64,000 nucleotides of DNA from Pirellulaceae bacterium. Lineage in GTDB: Bacteria > Planctomycetota > Planctomycetia > Pirellulales > Pirellulaceae. Numbering within the stretch: the first letter of the stretch is position 1; each line of letters begins with the position of its first letter. A program made the translations under genes and the position numbers. This document shows positions 24,717 through 32,105 of this stretch, in pieces. The notes under the pieces were generated by a model. The model ran no database searches. It was not told the DNA's origin and saw only the letters and a program-made list of their open reading frames with translations. The stretch covers positions 32,781 through 96,780 of the forward strand of contig JAHDXO010000039.1 of assembly GCA_023382975.1 (NCBI GenBank), written 5' to 3'.

Positions 24717-27083
24717 ATGACCTTTCCTCGCCGACCGATTTTCGGATGGATCGCTATCGCGGTGGCATGCTGCGCGCCGACGTTCGGCCAGCAATTCCGC
24801 ATCTGGCAGGTCGTCGAGTTCGCCGAAGACGTGCAAGTTGCCGAAGCGGACAACGTGGCGCGGTCGCAGCTCGAAACGATCGACCGATTTGTCGACGCGG
24901 GCCAATGGGACGAGGCGGTCGAGGCCCTGCGGCGACTGATGGACACCGACGGCGACAAGTTGCTGGCGTTGACAGGCCGGAGCGGCTCGGATCGGAAGGA
25001 GGGGCGATTCGTGAGGTTTGTCAGCTTGCGCGACTACTGCCAGATGCGTCTGGCCGCGCTGCACGGCCACGCCGACGAGGCTCTCGACCTGTACCGTGCT
25101 CGGGTGGACTCGTTGGCCGACAACTGGTTGCGCGAGGCGACGTCCACGGGCGATGCCCGCCAGTTCCGCCGCATCGCCGAGCGTTTTTTCATGAGTTCCT
25201 CTGGCGACGATGCGCTGTATCAACTGGGCGAACGGGAATTGGCTCGCGGCCATTTCACGCTGGCTCGCGAGGCGTGGGAGCGGATCAGCCCCGAGTTGCG
25301 GATCACTGCGCAGCTCGGACAGGAAACGAACTTGGCACCCGGTCTCCCGCTGTGGCTGGCTTACCGAGGGCAGGCGGTCGAGGAGGGCGACCAATCGCTG
25401 GACTCGCCGCTGCTGCTGGGATCGCCGGAGTCGGCCTGGCTGGCGTATCCCGACACGGATTTGGATTTGGCCGATGTCCGCGCTCGATTGGTTCTGGTCT
25501 CGATTCTGGAGGGCTCCCAGACGCGGGCAGCGATCGAATTGGAGCAGTTTCGGCGACTTCACGGAACGGTCGAAGGAACGCTGGCCGGACGGCGCGGTCC
25601 GTACGCGGATCTGTTGCGAGAACTGCTCGAACAGAGTCGCGATTGGGCGCCGATCCCGCCGCCCGACGGTTGGCCCACCTTTGCCGGCGCGCCGACTCGC
25701 GGCAAGAATTCACCGGGTGGCGTGGATCTGGCCATGCGCCCGATCTGGACCGTGGATCTGCCGCACCAGCAGGCCGACGCTCAGTGGATCGACGACGTCA
25801 CGCGCCCGGCAGAAGAGCGCGATGCCTTGTTGAGCTACCATCCGCTGGTCGTGGACGGCAAAGTGTTGCTCTGCACCGGCGAGCGGATCGAAGACGTCCA
25901 CGCCTACGATCTGCAGACGGGCCGGCCGCTGTGGCCCGAGGCGCTGGTGGCGGATCCGTCGCCGCCCGCGCCCGCTGGGGGCGCATCACCGCTGGCCGTT
26001 CCGCCGCAGGGTCAGGATTTGGCGTTGCGTCCCGGCCCCCAGCAGCGTCAAGGGGTCGCCCGGTTCACGATGACAACGGCCGGTGGTCGGCTGTTCGTCA
26101 AGCTGGGTACGCAGGCCACCTCGCTGGTGCCGAACGAACGGTTCGATCCGCCGCGTCCGGGACATCTGGTGGCGTTGGACCTGAAGACCGAGAAGCGGCG
26201 GATGTTCGAGATTCATCTGGAGCCCGCTTCGTGGGGCGCCGGCTGGGCGTTCGAAGGCGCGCCGCTGATCGACGGCGAGAACTTGTACGTGTCCTTGCGG
26301 CGGCGCGAGAATCTCCGCAGCCAGTCGCACGTGGCCTGCTTTGTGATGCGGCGCAACCGGGCCGAACTGCGCTGGCGCACTTGGGTCGTGACTGCCGAGT
26401 CGCTGGCGCAGGGAGACCTGGACGAGTACACGCACCATCTGCTGACTCTGGACCAGGGCATTCTGTACACGAACACCAATCTGGGCGCCGTAGCAGCACT
26501 CGACGCCCGAGACGGTCGCATTCGGTGGCTGACCCGCTATCCCCGCGCTCCGCTCACCAGCGGCGACGTCGATCGGTCCGGACGCTACTTGCTGCGGGAC
26601 TTGAATCCCTGCCTGGTCGCCCGGGATACGGTTTTCGCAGCGCCTGCTGACTGCGATCGCTTATTTGCGTTGGACGCGGCGACCGGGATGCTGCTGTGGC
26701 AGACCGCGCCGGCTCAGGCCGAGGATGCCGTCCATCTGCTGGGCGTCGGCGGCGATCATCTGTTGGCCAGCGGCGACCGATTGTACTGGATCGATCGCCA
26801 CACGGGCCGCGTCCAGGCCCGGTTTCCGGAACGCATCGAAGCCGATCTGCGCGGCTATGGACGCGGCGTGCTGGTTGGCGATGATGTTCTGTGGCCGACG
26901 CGGGACCGAATTTTTGTGCTTGCCCAAGACGGACCTCGCAGCGTCCGCCAACCGATCGAATTGGCGCCGATCGGCATGACCGGCGGCAACCTGGTGCCCG
27001 CAGGCGATATCCTGCTGGTGGCCGGCGCCGACCGGTTGGCGGCTTACAATCCCTGGGGACGCCAAATCACCAAGGCGGAATGA
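24717..27083 (+). CDS. Secreted PQQ-like beta-propeller protein
   Basis: The 788-residue protein has a signal peptide (IFGWIAIAVACCAPTFGQ). Residues about 30-310 are helical with TPR-like spacing (QWDEAVEALRRLMDTDGD, ADEALDLYRARVDSLADNW). Residues about 330-780 hold WD/PQQ-type blades: VDGKVLLCTGERIEDVHAYDLQTG, LYTNTNLGAVAALDARDGRIRWL and LFALDAATGMLLWQT show the Ala-x-Asp-x-x-x-Gly-x-x-x-Trp pattern. No catalytic residues of PQQ dehydrogenases are evident, so a binding or scaffolding role is more likely. The start at 24717 gives the best signal peptide and is preceded by AAGAGG. The stop overlaps the MoxR start. Confidence 0.85.
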   Translation: MTFPRRPIFGWIAIAVACCAPTFGQQFRIWQVVEFAEDVQVAEADNVARSQLETIDRFVDAGQWDEAVEALRRLMDTDGDKLLALTGRSGSDRKEGRFVRFVSLRDYCQMRLAALHGHADEALDLYRARVDSLADNWLREATSTGDARQFRRIAERFFMSSSGDDALYQLGERELARGHFTLAREAWERISPELRITAQLGQETNLAPGLPLWLAYRGQAVEEGDQSLDSPLLLGSPESAWLAYPDTDLDLADVRARLVLVSILEGSQTRAAIELEQFRRLHGTVEGTLAGRRGPYADLLRELLEQSRDWAPIPPPDGWPTFAGAPTRGKNSPGGVDLAMRPIWTVDLPHQQADAQWIDDVTRPAEERDALLSYHPLVVDGKVLLCTGERIEDVHAYDLQTGRPLWPEALVADPSPPAPAGGASPLAVPPQGQDLALRPGPQQRQGVARFTMTTAGGRLFVKLGTQATSLVPNERFDPPRPGHLVALDLKTEKRRMFEIHLEPASWGAGWAFEGAPLIDGENLYVSLRRRENLRSQSHVACFVMRRNRAELRWRTWVVTAESLAQGDLDEYTHHLLTLDQGILYTNTNLGAVAALDARDGRIRWLTRYPRAPLTSGDVDRSGRYLLRDLNPCLVARDTVFAAPADCDRLFALDAATGMLLWQTAPAQAEDAVHLLGVGGDHLLASGDRLYWIDRHTGRVQARFPERIEADLRGYGRGVLVGDDVLWPTRDRIFVLAQDGPRSVRQPIELAPIGMTGGNLVPAGDILLVAGADRLAAYNPWGRQITKAE

Positions 27084-28153
27084 CCATGTTGGAATCGGGC
27101 GACGTTCAAGCGGTGGAAAACCTCCACCAAGCGTATCGGCAGATCACCGGCGAACTGGCACGCGTGATCGTCGGCCAGCAGGCCGTGATCGAGCAGTTGC
27201 TGATCGCGATGTTCGCCCGCGGGCACTGCCTGCTGGTGGGCGTCCCGGGCTTGGCCAAGACGATGATGATCCGCAGCGTGGCCGACGCGTTGACGCTGCA
27301 GTTCAGCCGCATCCAGTTCACGCCCGATCTGATGCCATCGGACATCACGGGCACCGAAGTGATCCAGGAAGACCGCTCCACCGGCACCCGCCAACTGCGG
27401 TTTCTGCCGGGACCGGTGTTTGCCAACATCGTCCTGGCCGACGAGATCAACCGCACGCCTCCCAAGACGCAAGCCGCGCTGCTCGAAGCGATGCAGGAGC
27501 ACCAGGTCACCGCCGGTGGCCAGCGGCACGTCTTGCCCGCGCCGTTCTTCGTGCTGGCCACGCAGAATCCGATCGAGCAGGAGGGAACCTATCCGCTGCC
27601 CGAAGCGCAGTTGGACCGCTTCATGTTCCACGTGATGGTGGATTATCCCGACGAGAACGAGGAACTGGAGATCGTCAAACGCACGACGACGGACACCGAG
27701 GCCCGGATCGCCGCGACCTTGGACGCCGACCAGATCACCGAATTGACCCGGATCGTCCGCAAAGTGCCCGTAGCCGACCACATCGCCCGCTACGCCCTGC
27801 GACTGGCCCGACTGACCCGCAGCCAGCAGCCGGAAGCCCCCGACTTTGTTCGCGAGTACGTGATGTGGGGCGCGGGGCCGCGGGCCAGTCAGTACCTGGT
27901 GCTGGGCGCCAAGGCCCGCGCCGTGCTGCAAGGCCGTTACCACGTCAGCCAGGACGATATCCGCGCCGTCGCGCTGCCCGTGCTGCGGCACCGCATCAAG
28001 ACCAATTTCGCCGCGGACGCCGAAGGTGTCTCGACCGACGACATCATCCGCCGTTTGATCGACTTCCTCCCTCGAGTTGTGGACCCTGCCGAAGATGACG
28101 CCGACGCCCGGAAACACCTGCCCAACGTCCTTCGATCCGCGGACGATCGCTAA
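27080..28153 (+). CDS. MoxR-family AAA+ ATPase
   Basis: The 357-residue protein is a standard MoxR ATPase. Walker A GVPGLAKT lies at residues 54-61, Walker B is in FANIVLADEINRTPPKTQ, sensor 1 in VLATQNPIEQEGTYPLPEAQ, followed by DRFMFHV. MoxR proteins act as chaperones that insert cofactors or mature VWA-containing partners. The start overlaps the upstream propeller gene by four bases (ATGA) and the downstream DUF58 gene starts inside this gene's 3' end by 59 bases, so the three are one operon. Confidence 0.95.
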   Translation: MTMLESGDVQAVENLHQAYRQITGELARVIVGQQAVIEQLLIAMFARGHCLLVGVPGLAKTMMIRSVADALTLQFSRIQFTPDLMPSDITGTEVIQEDRSTGTRQLRFLPGPVFANIVLADEINRTPPKTQAALLEAMQEHQVTAGGQRHVLPAPFFVLATQNPIEQEGTYPLPEAQLDRFMFHVMVDYPDENEELEIVKRTTTDTEARIAATLDADQITELTRIVRKVPVADHIARYALRLARLTRSQQPEAPDFVREYVMWGAGPRASQYLVLGAKARAVLQGRYHVSQDDIRAVALPVLRHRIKTNFAADAEGVSTDDIIRRLIDFLPRVVDPAEDDADARKHLPNVLRSADDR

Positions 28154-29012
28154 GCTGCAAGGACTGGCCTTGCGGGCGCGGCACATCGTCGAAGGCTATG
28201 TGGCCGGCCTGCACCGCAGTCCCTACCGCGGCTTTTCGATCGAGTTCGCCGAACACCGCGAGTACGCGCCGGGGGACGATCTGCGCTACGTCGATTGGAA
28301 AGTCTTCGGACGGACGGACAAGTTTTACCTGAAGCAGTACGAGGACGAGACGAATCTGATCTGCTACCTGGTGCTGGACATCAGCGAGAGCATGCGCTAC
28401 CAGGGGCCCGGCGGCGCAATGTCCAAGCTGGAATACGCCCAGTGCCTGGCGGCCGCGATGGCCTGGCTGGTGCTGCAACAGCAGGACGCCGTCGGACTGG
28501 TCACGTTCGACAACGAGATCCGCGCGAACGTGGCGCCCAGCAGCAACGCTTCGCATCTGCGCACGCTGCTGCAAGTCATGGAAGACGTCCGCCCCGAGGC
28601 CAAGACGGCCACCGGTCCGATCTTCCACGAGCTGGCCGAGCGGTTCCGCAAACGCGGCGTGGTCCTGATCCTGAGCGACTTGTTCGACGACGTCGGTTCG
28701 CTGATGGCCGGCTTGAAGCACTTCGCCCACCGCCGCCACGACGTCATCTTGCTGCATACGCTCGATCCGGCCGAACTCGACTTCCCCTTCCGCAGCCCCA
28801 CGATGTTCGACGGCCTCGAACAATATCCCGAGTTGCTGACCGATCCGCGTTCCCTGCGCAAAGCCTACCTGCAAGAGATCACCCGATTCTGCAACGAGGT
28901 CCAGAAAGGCTGCCGCCGCTACGGCATGGACTACCAACAGCTCCGCACCGACCAACCCCTCGACCAAGCCCTCTCCAAATACCTGGCCGATCGTAGCGAA
29001 CGGATCAAGTAG
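28095..29012 (+). CDS. DUF58-domain protein (VWA-like fold)
   Basis: The 305-residue protein carries the DUF58 signature RSPYRGFSIEFAEHREYAPG at residues 41-60, continuing into DDLRYVDW. It then has a von Willebrand A-like region with a MIDAS-type start (LDISESMRY) and the strand VVLILSDLFDD. DUF58 proteins are the usual partners of MoxR ATPases. The rest of the typical locus (BatA/BatB-like VWA and membrane proteins) is absent: the next gene is convergent. The start lies 59 bp inside the moxR gene; the ATG at 28095 follows GAAG and is the best of two in the region. Confidence 0.92.
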   Translation: MTPTPGNTCPTSFDPRTIAKLQGLALRARHIVEGYVAGLHRSPYRGFSIEFAEHREYAPGDDLRYVDWKVFGRTDKFYLKQYEDETNLICYLVLDISESMRYQGPGGAMSKLEYAQCLAAAMAWLVLQQQDAVGLVTFDNEIRANVAPSSNASHLRTLLQVMEDVRPEAKTATGPIFHELAERFRKRGVVLILSDLFDDVGSLMAGLKHFAHRRHDVILLHTLDPAELDFPFRSPTMFDGLEQYPELLTDPRSLRKAYLQEITRFCNEVQKGCRRYGMDYQQLRTDQPLDQALSKYLADRSERIK

Positions 29013-29160
29013 CGACCGTCCGGCGGTGACGTCCTGGACAAGATTGAGGCCAAGCAGCGTTTCCAGGGGAATGGCAGCGAACGATCGTTCGCACGAGCAA
29101 TTCACTTCGCGTTCTTCGCGCCTTTGCGGTGCTGAGCCATGTCGGTCATTCCTCAATCGG

Positions 29161-30114
29161 TCAGGCGAGGGCGCGGCGGACGGCTTGCTGCATTTTCTCC
29201 AGGCCTTTTCGCGCTACGGTGGCGGCGTCCTGCTGCCAGTAGTCGCGGTTGAACAACTCCAACGACAGCGCGCCGCGGAATCCGCTGGCGTGCAGACCGC
29301 GCAGGATCTGGTCCAGCGGCGCCACCCCGTCGCCCGGAAAGACGCGGTGCGAATCGTTCATCTGTTCCCGCGGCGGATCGGCCGGGTAGTCGTTGATGTG
29401 GAACACGTGCATGGCGGCGCCGTTGAGCAGCCGTAGACCCTCGAACCCCGTCCCGCTGCGGAAGATGTGGTAGACGTCCAACAGCAGGCACGCATCGGGA
29501 TCGTTGCTCTGGATCGCGACCAGCGCCGCCTCGCCGACCTTGCCCAGCGTCTGCGCCGTGCCCCAGATCTCCAGTTGCGGAACGACGCCCATTTCGCGAC
29601 CCAGTTCGAGTGCCGCGCGGTAACGTTCGGCGACCTTGAGCAGATCCATGCCGGCGATGTTGTTGACGCCCGCGGGCGGTGCCGCGATCCGCTTGCCGCC
29701 GATCTGCGCGATCAGGTCCATGTCCCGCTTGAATTCCTCCAACGCTTGTTGGCGGCGAGCGTCGTCGTCGACCGCCCAGGCTGGAAAGCCGATCGCGCTT
29801 TCGACCGTCAGTCCCGAGTCGGCGATCTGCTTGCGGAGATCCGCCAGCGAATGACCGTCTTCGACATGTTGCCGCAGGCTGCGGATCCAGGGTTCGATCC
29901 CCGAATAGCCGGCCGCGGCCGCCACCTCGACCTCGTTCCGCACGCTGAGCTTCTGCCCCATGATCGTGCCCGTGTTCAGACAATAGCGGAACGGTTCGCC
30001 GACGGCTGCTGGCGACTCGGCCGCATTTGCCGAGGCCATTCCGCCCAGCAGGCCTGCGCCAGCGCCAATGCCGGCCCGCACCAGGATCTGCCGACGATTC
30101 AGACGATCGCCCAT
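29161..30114 (-). CDS. Tat-exported sugar phosphate isomerase/epimerase-like TIM barrel
   Basis: The 317-residue protein starts with a twin-arginine leader (LNRRQILVRAGIGAGAGLLGG), so it is exported folded. The rest fits the xylose isomerase-like TIM-barrel superfamily: YSGIEPWIR, then VPQLEIWGTAQ with a metal-ligand Glu, CLLLDVYHIFRSG with Asp and His, VFHINDYPAD and ALSLELFNRDYW with the last Glu. Members isomerise or epimerise sugars or hydroxypyruvate using a divalent metal. The substrate is unknown. It is convergent with DUF58 and separated from it by 148 bp with no visible feature. Confidence 0.85.
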   Translation of the reverse strand: MGDRLNRRQILVRAGIGAGAGLLGGMASANAAESPAAVGEPFRYCLNTGTIMGQKLSVRNEVEVAAAAGYSGIEPWIRSLRQHVEDGHSLADLRKQIADSGLTVESAIGFPAWAVDDDARRQQALEEFKRDMDLIAQIGGKRIAAPPAGVNNIAGMDLLKVAERYRAALELGREMGVVPQLEIWGTAQTLGKVGEAALVAIQSNDPDACLLLDVYHIFRSGTGFEGLRLLNGAAMHVFHINDYPADPPREQMNDSHRVFPGDGVAPLDQILRGLHASGFRGALSLELFNRDYWQQDAATVARKGLEKMQQAVRRALA

Positions 30115-30307
30115 GATATTCCCTCTCGTTACGGTCTCGAACTCGTCAGGTGAAAAACGGCACTCTGTCGTTCACGGTCGTCCCTGACATCGGTGAAATG
30201 AACCCGACTCGCAGGCAAACGGAGCAAGTCGTTTCCCCGCCCGTGTTTCCGACGAGTGCCAGGGGTGCCATGATCAACCGCATCAACCGCGCGCGGTATC
30301 AAAGTGA

Positions 30308-30802
30308 TCAGCGCGCCGCACGTCGAGATGGCTTTCCCGCCGCCCGGGGCGCAGTTGCCTTTGCGGACTTGCTCGGCTTGGCCGCTGCGCGAGCAACGGC
30401 AACCTTCGCCGGCTTGCTGGGCTTCGCCGCCGCACGCGGAGCGGCAGCCTTCTTCGGCGCGGCGCTCTTGGCTGCTGGTTTGGCGCGGTGTTTGCTGTCG
30501 TAGGCGGCCAGCCACGAATTGAAAACGTCCATGGCCGCGCGTCCGTAAACGGGCTGAACCCACTGGTTGTGCTTCGGAAACGGTTTTCCGGCACGGAGAT
30601 CGACTTGTCGCAACAATCGGCGCATCGTCGCCAATTCCTTCTGCGTCCGGGCAACCAGTCGGACTTCGTATCCCTTCTTGTAGTCCCGCGGCGCCGCCTG
30701 CCGCAGCGCCTCGTTCGGAACTCGCATGTAACCGTTCCTGTGAAAGAACTCGACCAGCTCGAATTCGGGCCGCGTACCGGGAGTCTGTGTTTTCTTTGCC
30801 AT
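30308..30802 (-). CDS. Small protein with histone H1-like Lys/Ala/Pro tail
   Basis: The 164-residue protein has a globular N-terminal 105 residues (FELVEFFHRNGYMRVPNEAL, RDYKKGYEVRLVARTQKEL, PKHNQWVQPVYGRAAMDVF) that I do not recognise. The last 60 residues are a repetitive Lys/Ala/Pro/Arg tail (AAAKPSKPAKVAVARAAAKP), the composition of histone H1 and of bacterial H1-like proteins. Such tails bind DNA or RNA. Start at MAKKTQ; four more codons upstream are open. A -10-like CATAAT lies about 10 bases upstream of this ATG on the minus strand, so the leader would be very short. The 193 bp downstream hold nothing recognisable. Confidence 0.7.
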   Translation of the reverse strand: MAKKTQTPGTRPEFELVEFFHRNGYMRVPNEALRQAAPRDYKKGYEVRLVARTQKELATMRRLLRQVDLRAGKPFPKHNQWVQPVYGRAAMDVFNSWLAAYDSKHRAKPAAKSAAPKKAAAPRAAAKPSKPAKVAVARAAAKPSKSAKATAPRAAGKPSRRAAR

Positions 30803-31182
30803 CGCTCCGACCATTATGCAAGAAGTAGTTCCAATCGAAGTTCATCAACGCCGCAATGCGTCCACCGTAGCCGGATTGGCACAGCCACGAAGCCCATTAT
30901 ACTAACGCCGCGAATCCAATACTACACCCACCCCCGCACAAGCCCACCCCCGTTTTTTCGTTCGTCGCGATCGTCTTGCACAACGTCCGAATTCCGATGG
31001 GGAAGTTCGGTGGCTCGGCGTGGACGTACCGGCAAATCGCTCGGTTGCCTCCTTTCCGAAGGCGATTTGTTGGCCAAGCCTGGCGCAGAACCGACGTCTC
31101 TGGTCCCTTGAACGATGGTTCAATCGCGGCAAGCACTCGACTTTCAGGTAATCTCTATCGTATTCTGTCAGCATCGCGAGGT
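30803..31182. other. 380-bp gap without a supported gene
   Basis: It contains the upstream region of the H1-like gene and the candidate plus-strand promoter at 30876-30903. Downstream of that promoter there is a C-rich stretch followed by TTTTTT near 30953. Open frames on both strands resemble no family and look like chance. Confidence 0.5.
30876..30903 (+). promoter_or_regulatory. Candidate promoter without an assigned gene
   Basis: TTGGCA (30876-30881) and TATACT (30898-30903) are spaced by 16 bases, a good sigma70-type match. No plus-strand gene follows for over 1 kb; the neighbours are minus strand. A short untranslated RNA ending near the T run at 30953, or antisense transcription over the AbiE remnant, are possibilities. 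Confidence 0.35.
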
Positions 31183-31530
31183 TCAGAGGGCGGTCGACTT
31201 GACGGATTGCCGAAGCGACCGTTTGGCTTCTTCCCACGTCGTCTCGGTCAGCATCTTCGGCATTGGGGAAGACTCGGCGTCGTCGAAATAGCACAGGGCG
31301 AACACAACTCGCGCGACATCCTGAACCGAGAATTTCTTCCGGTAGCATGCCAGCGGTTCGCCGCCCATTTCCTCGGTAAACCAATCCAGGTCGAGCGACT
31401 CGCGATGGCCAAGATAGAGCGCCACCGCAGTCCCACCCGCCAAGTAGAAGCCCAGGTCGGCAGCAACAGGCCCAAGCTGACGCAGGACGTTGCGTTGTAC
31501 CGAAGGGAGAACGTCCAAGTGCCAGTTCAT
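31183..31530 (-). pseudogene. AbiEii-type nucleotidyltransferase with internal deletion
   Basis: The 115-residue frame begins like an AbiEii/AbiGii toxin: YLAGGTAVALYLGHRESLDL at residues 29-48, followed by DWF, contains the Gly-Gly and the Asp pair (D47, D49) of the nucleotidyltransferase fold. After about residue 55 it jumps to the family's C-terminal segment (YRKKFSVQDVARVVFALCYF, then DDAESSPMPKML). About 100 residues usual between these parts are missing, including the later catalytic and substrate-binding region. The frame is intact but the product is unlikely to be an active toxin. The ATG overlaps the stop of the upstream antitoxin-like gene by four bases, the normal layout of the pair. 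Confidence 0.7.
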
Positions 31531-31874
31531 CTCGCTCCTCGATTCTCCCAAATCTTTCGTTCGGGGGATTGCAGCCAAGCGTCGACGGCTTCCGCCGGCA
31601 GGTCCAGTATCAACTGCCAGAAGCGGAGTTGTTCGCTGCTCAACGACCGTCCCGAATACCGCAGGATCCAATCGCGCAGCGACTGGTCTCCGGCTTCGCG
31701 GCGCAGCCAGCGGATCGCGTCCCACGACCCTGCTTCCAAGACGCGGCCGATGACGAATTCCCGGTCCCGCCGCCAATCCAAGGCTGCGAAATCATGGTCC
31801 CAAAACAGCGCCCGCAACGGCTCCGGCAATCCGTCTGGGGACGAAGACGCTTTCTTGCTTTCGCCAATGGACAT
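31527..31874 (-). CDS. DUF6922-like partner of the AbiEii remnant
   Basis: The 115-residue protein has LFWDHDFAALDWRRDREFVI then GSWDAIRWLRREAGDQSLRD, a pattern shared by small proteins encoded directly ahead of AbiEii-like nucleotidyltransferases, where it is thought to act as the antitoxin. It ends with LDLPAEAVDAWLQSPERKIW. The start at 31874 is chosen for the length of the family; the frame continues 16 codons upstream. It overlaps the next gene by four bases. Since its partner has lost its central part, this gene may be a leftover antitoxin. Confidence 0.6.
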   Translation of the reverse strand: MSIGESKKASSSPDGLPEPLRALFWDHDFAALDWRRDREFVIGRVLEAGSWDAIRWLRREAGDQSLRDWILRYSGRSLSSEQLRFWQLILDLPAEAVDAWLQSPERKIWENRGAR

Positions 31875-32001
31875 AACACCCTCATCCCGAATCGTATGGC
31901 TCCACCGATCGACCCCGGTCATTCTACTCGCTCAGGCCGGAAAATGGGAAAGGGGCCATTCGACGTTCTCCGAAATACAGATGGGCCGAATCTCTGATCG
32001 C

Positions 32002-32030
32002 TTGACATGCACAGCGGGCGACTCTAGCAT
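32002..32030 (+). promoter_or_regulatory. Candidate promoter of the P-type ATPase gene
   Basis: A perfect TTGACA (32002-32007) and TAGCAT (32025-32030) are spaced by 17 bases. Transcription would start near 32037, about 70 bases before the ATG at 32106. It lies in the 231-bp divergent gap after the AbiE pair. Confidence 0.6.
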
Positions 32031-32105
32031 CCTTCGGACTGACGCGCGCGGTCGCAGTGACCGTTGATGCGAGACGACGGAACGGGAGGTCGGCAAAAAA
32101 AGGCA

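Noticed and set aside
30976..32067. Plus-strand frame after the orphan promoter
   Set aside because: It is antisense to the AbiE-type pair and matches no family.
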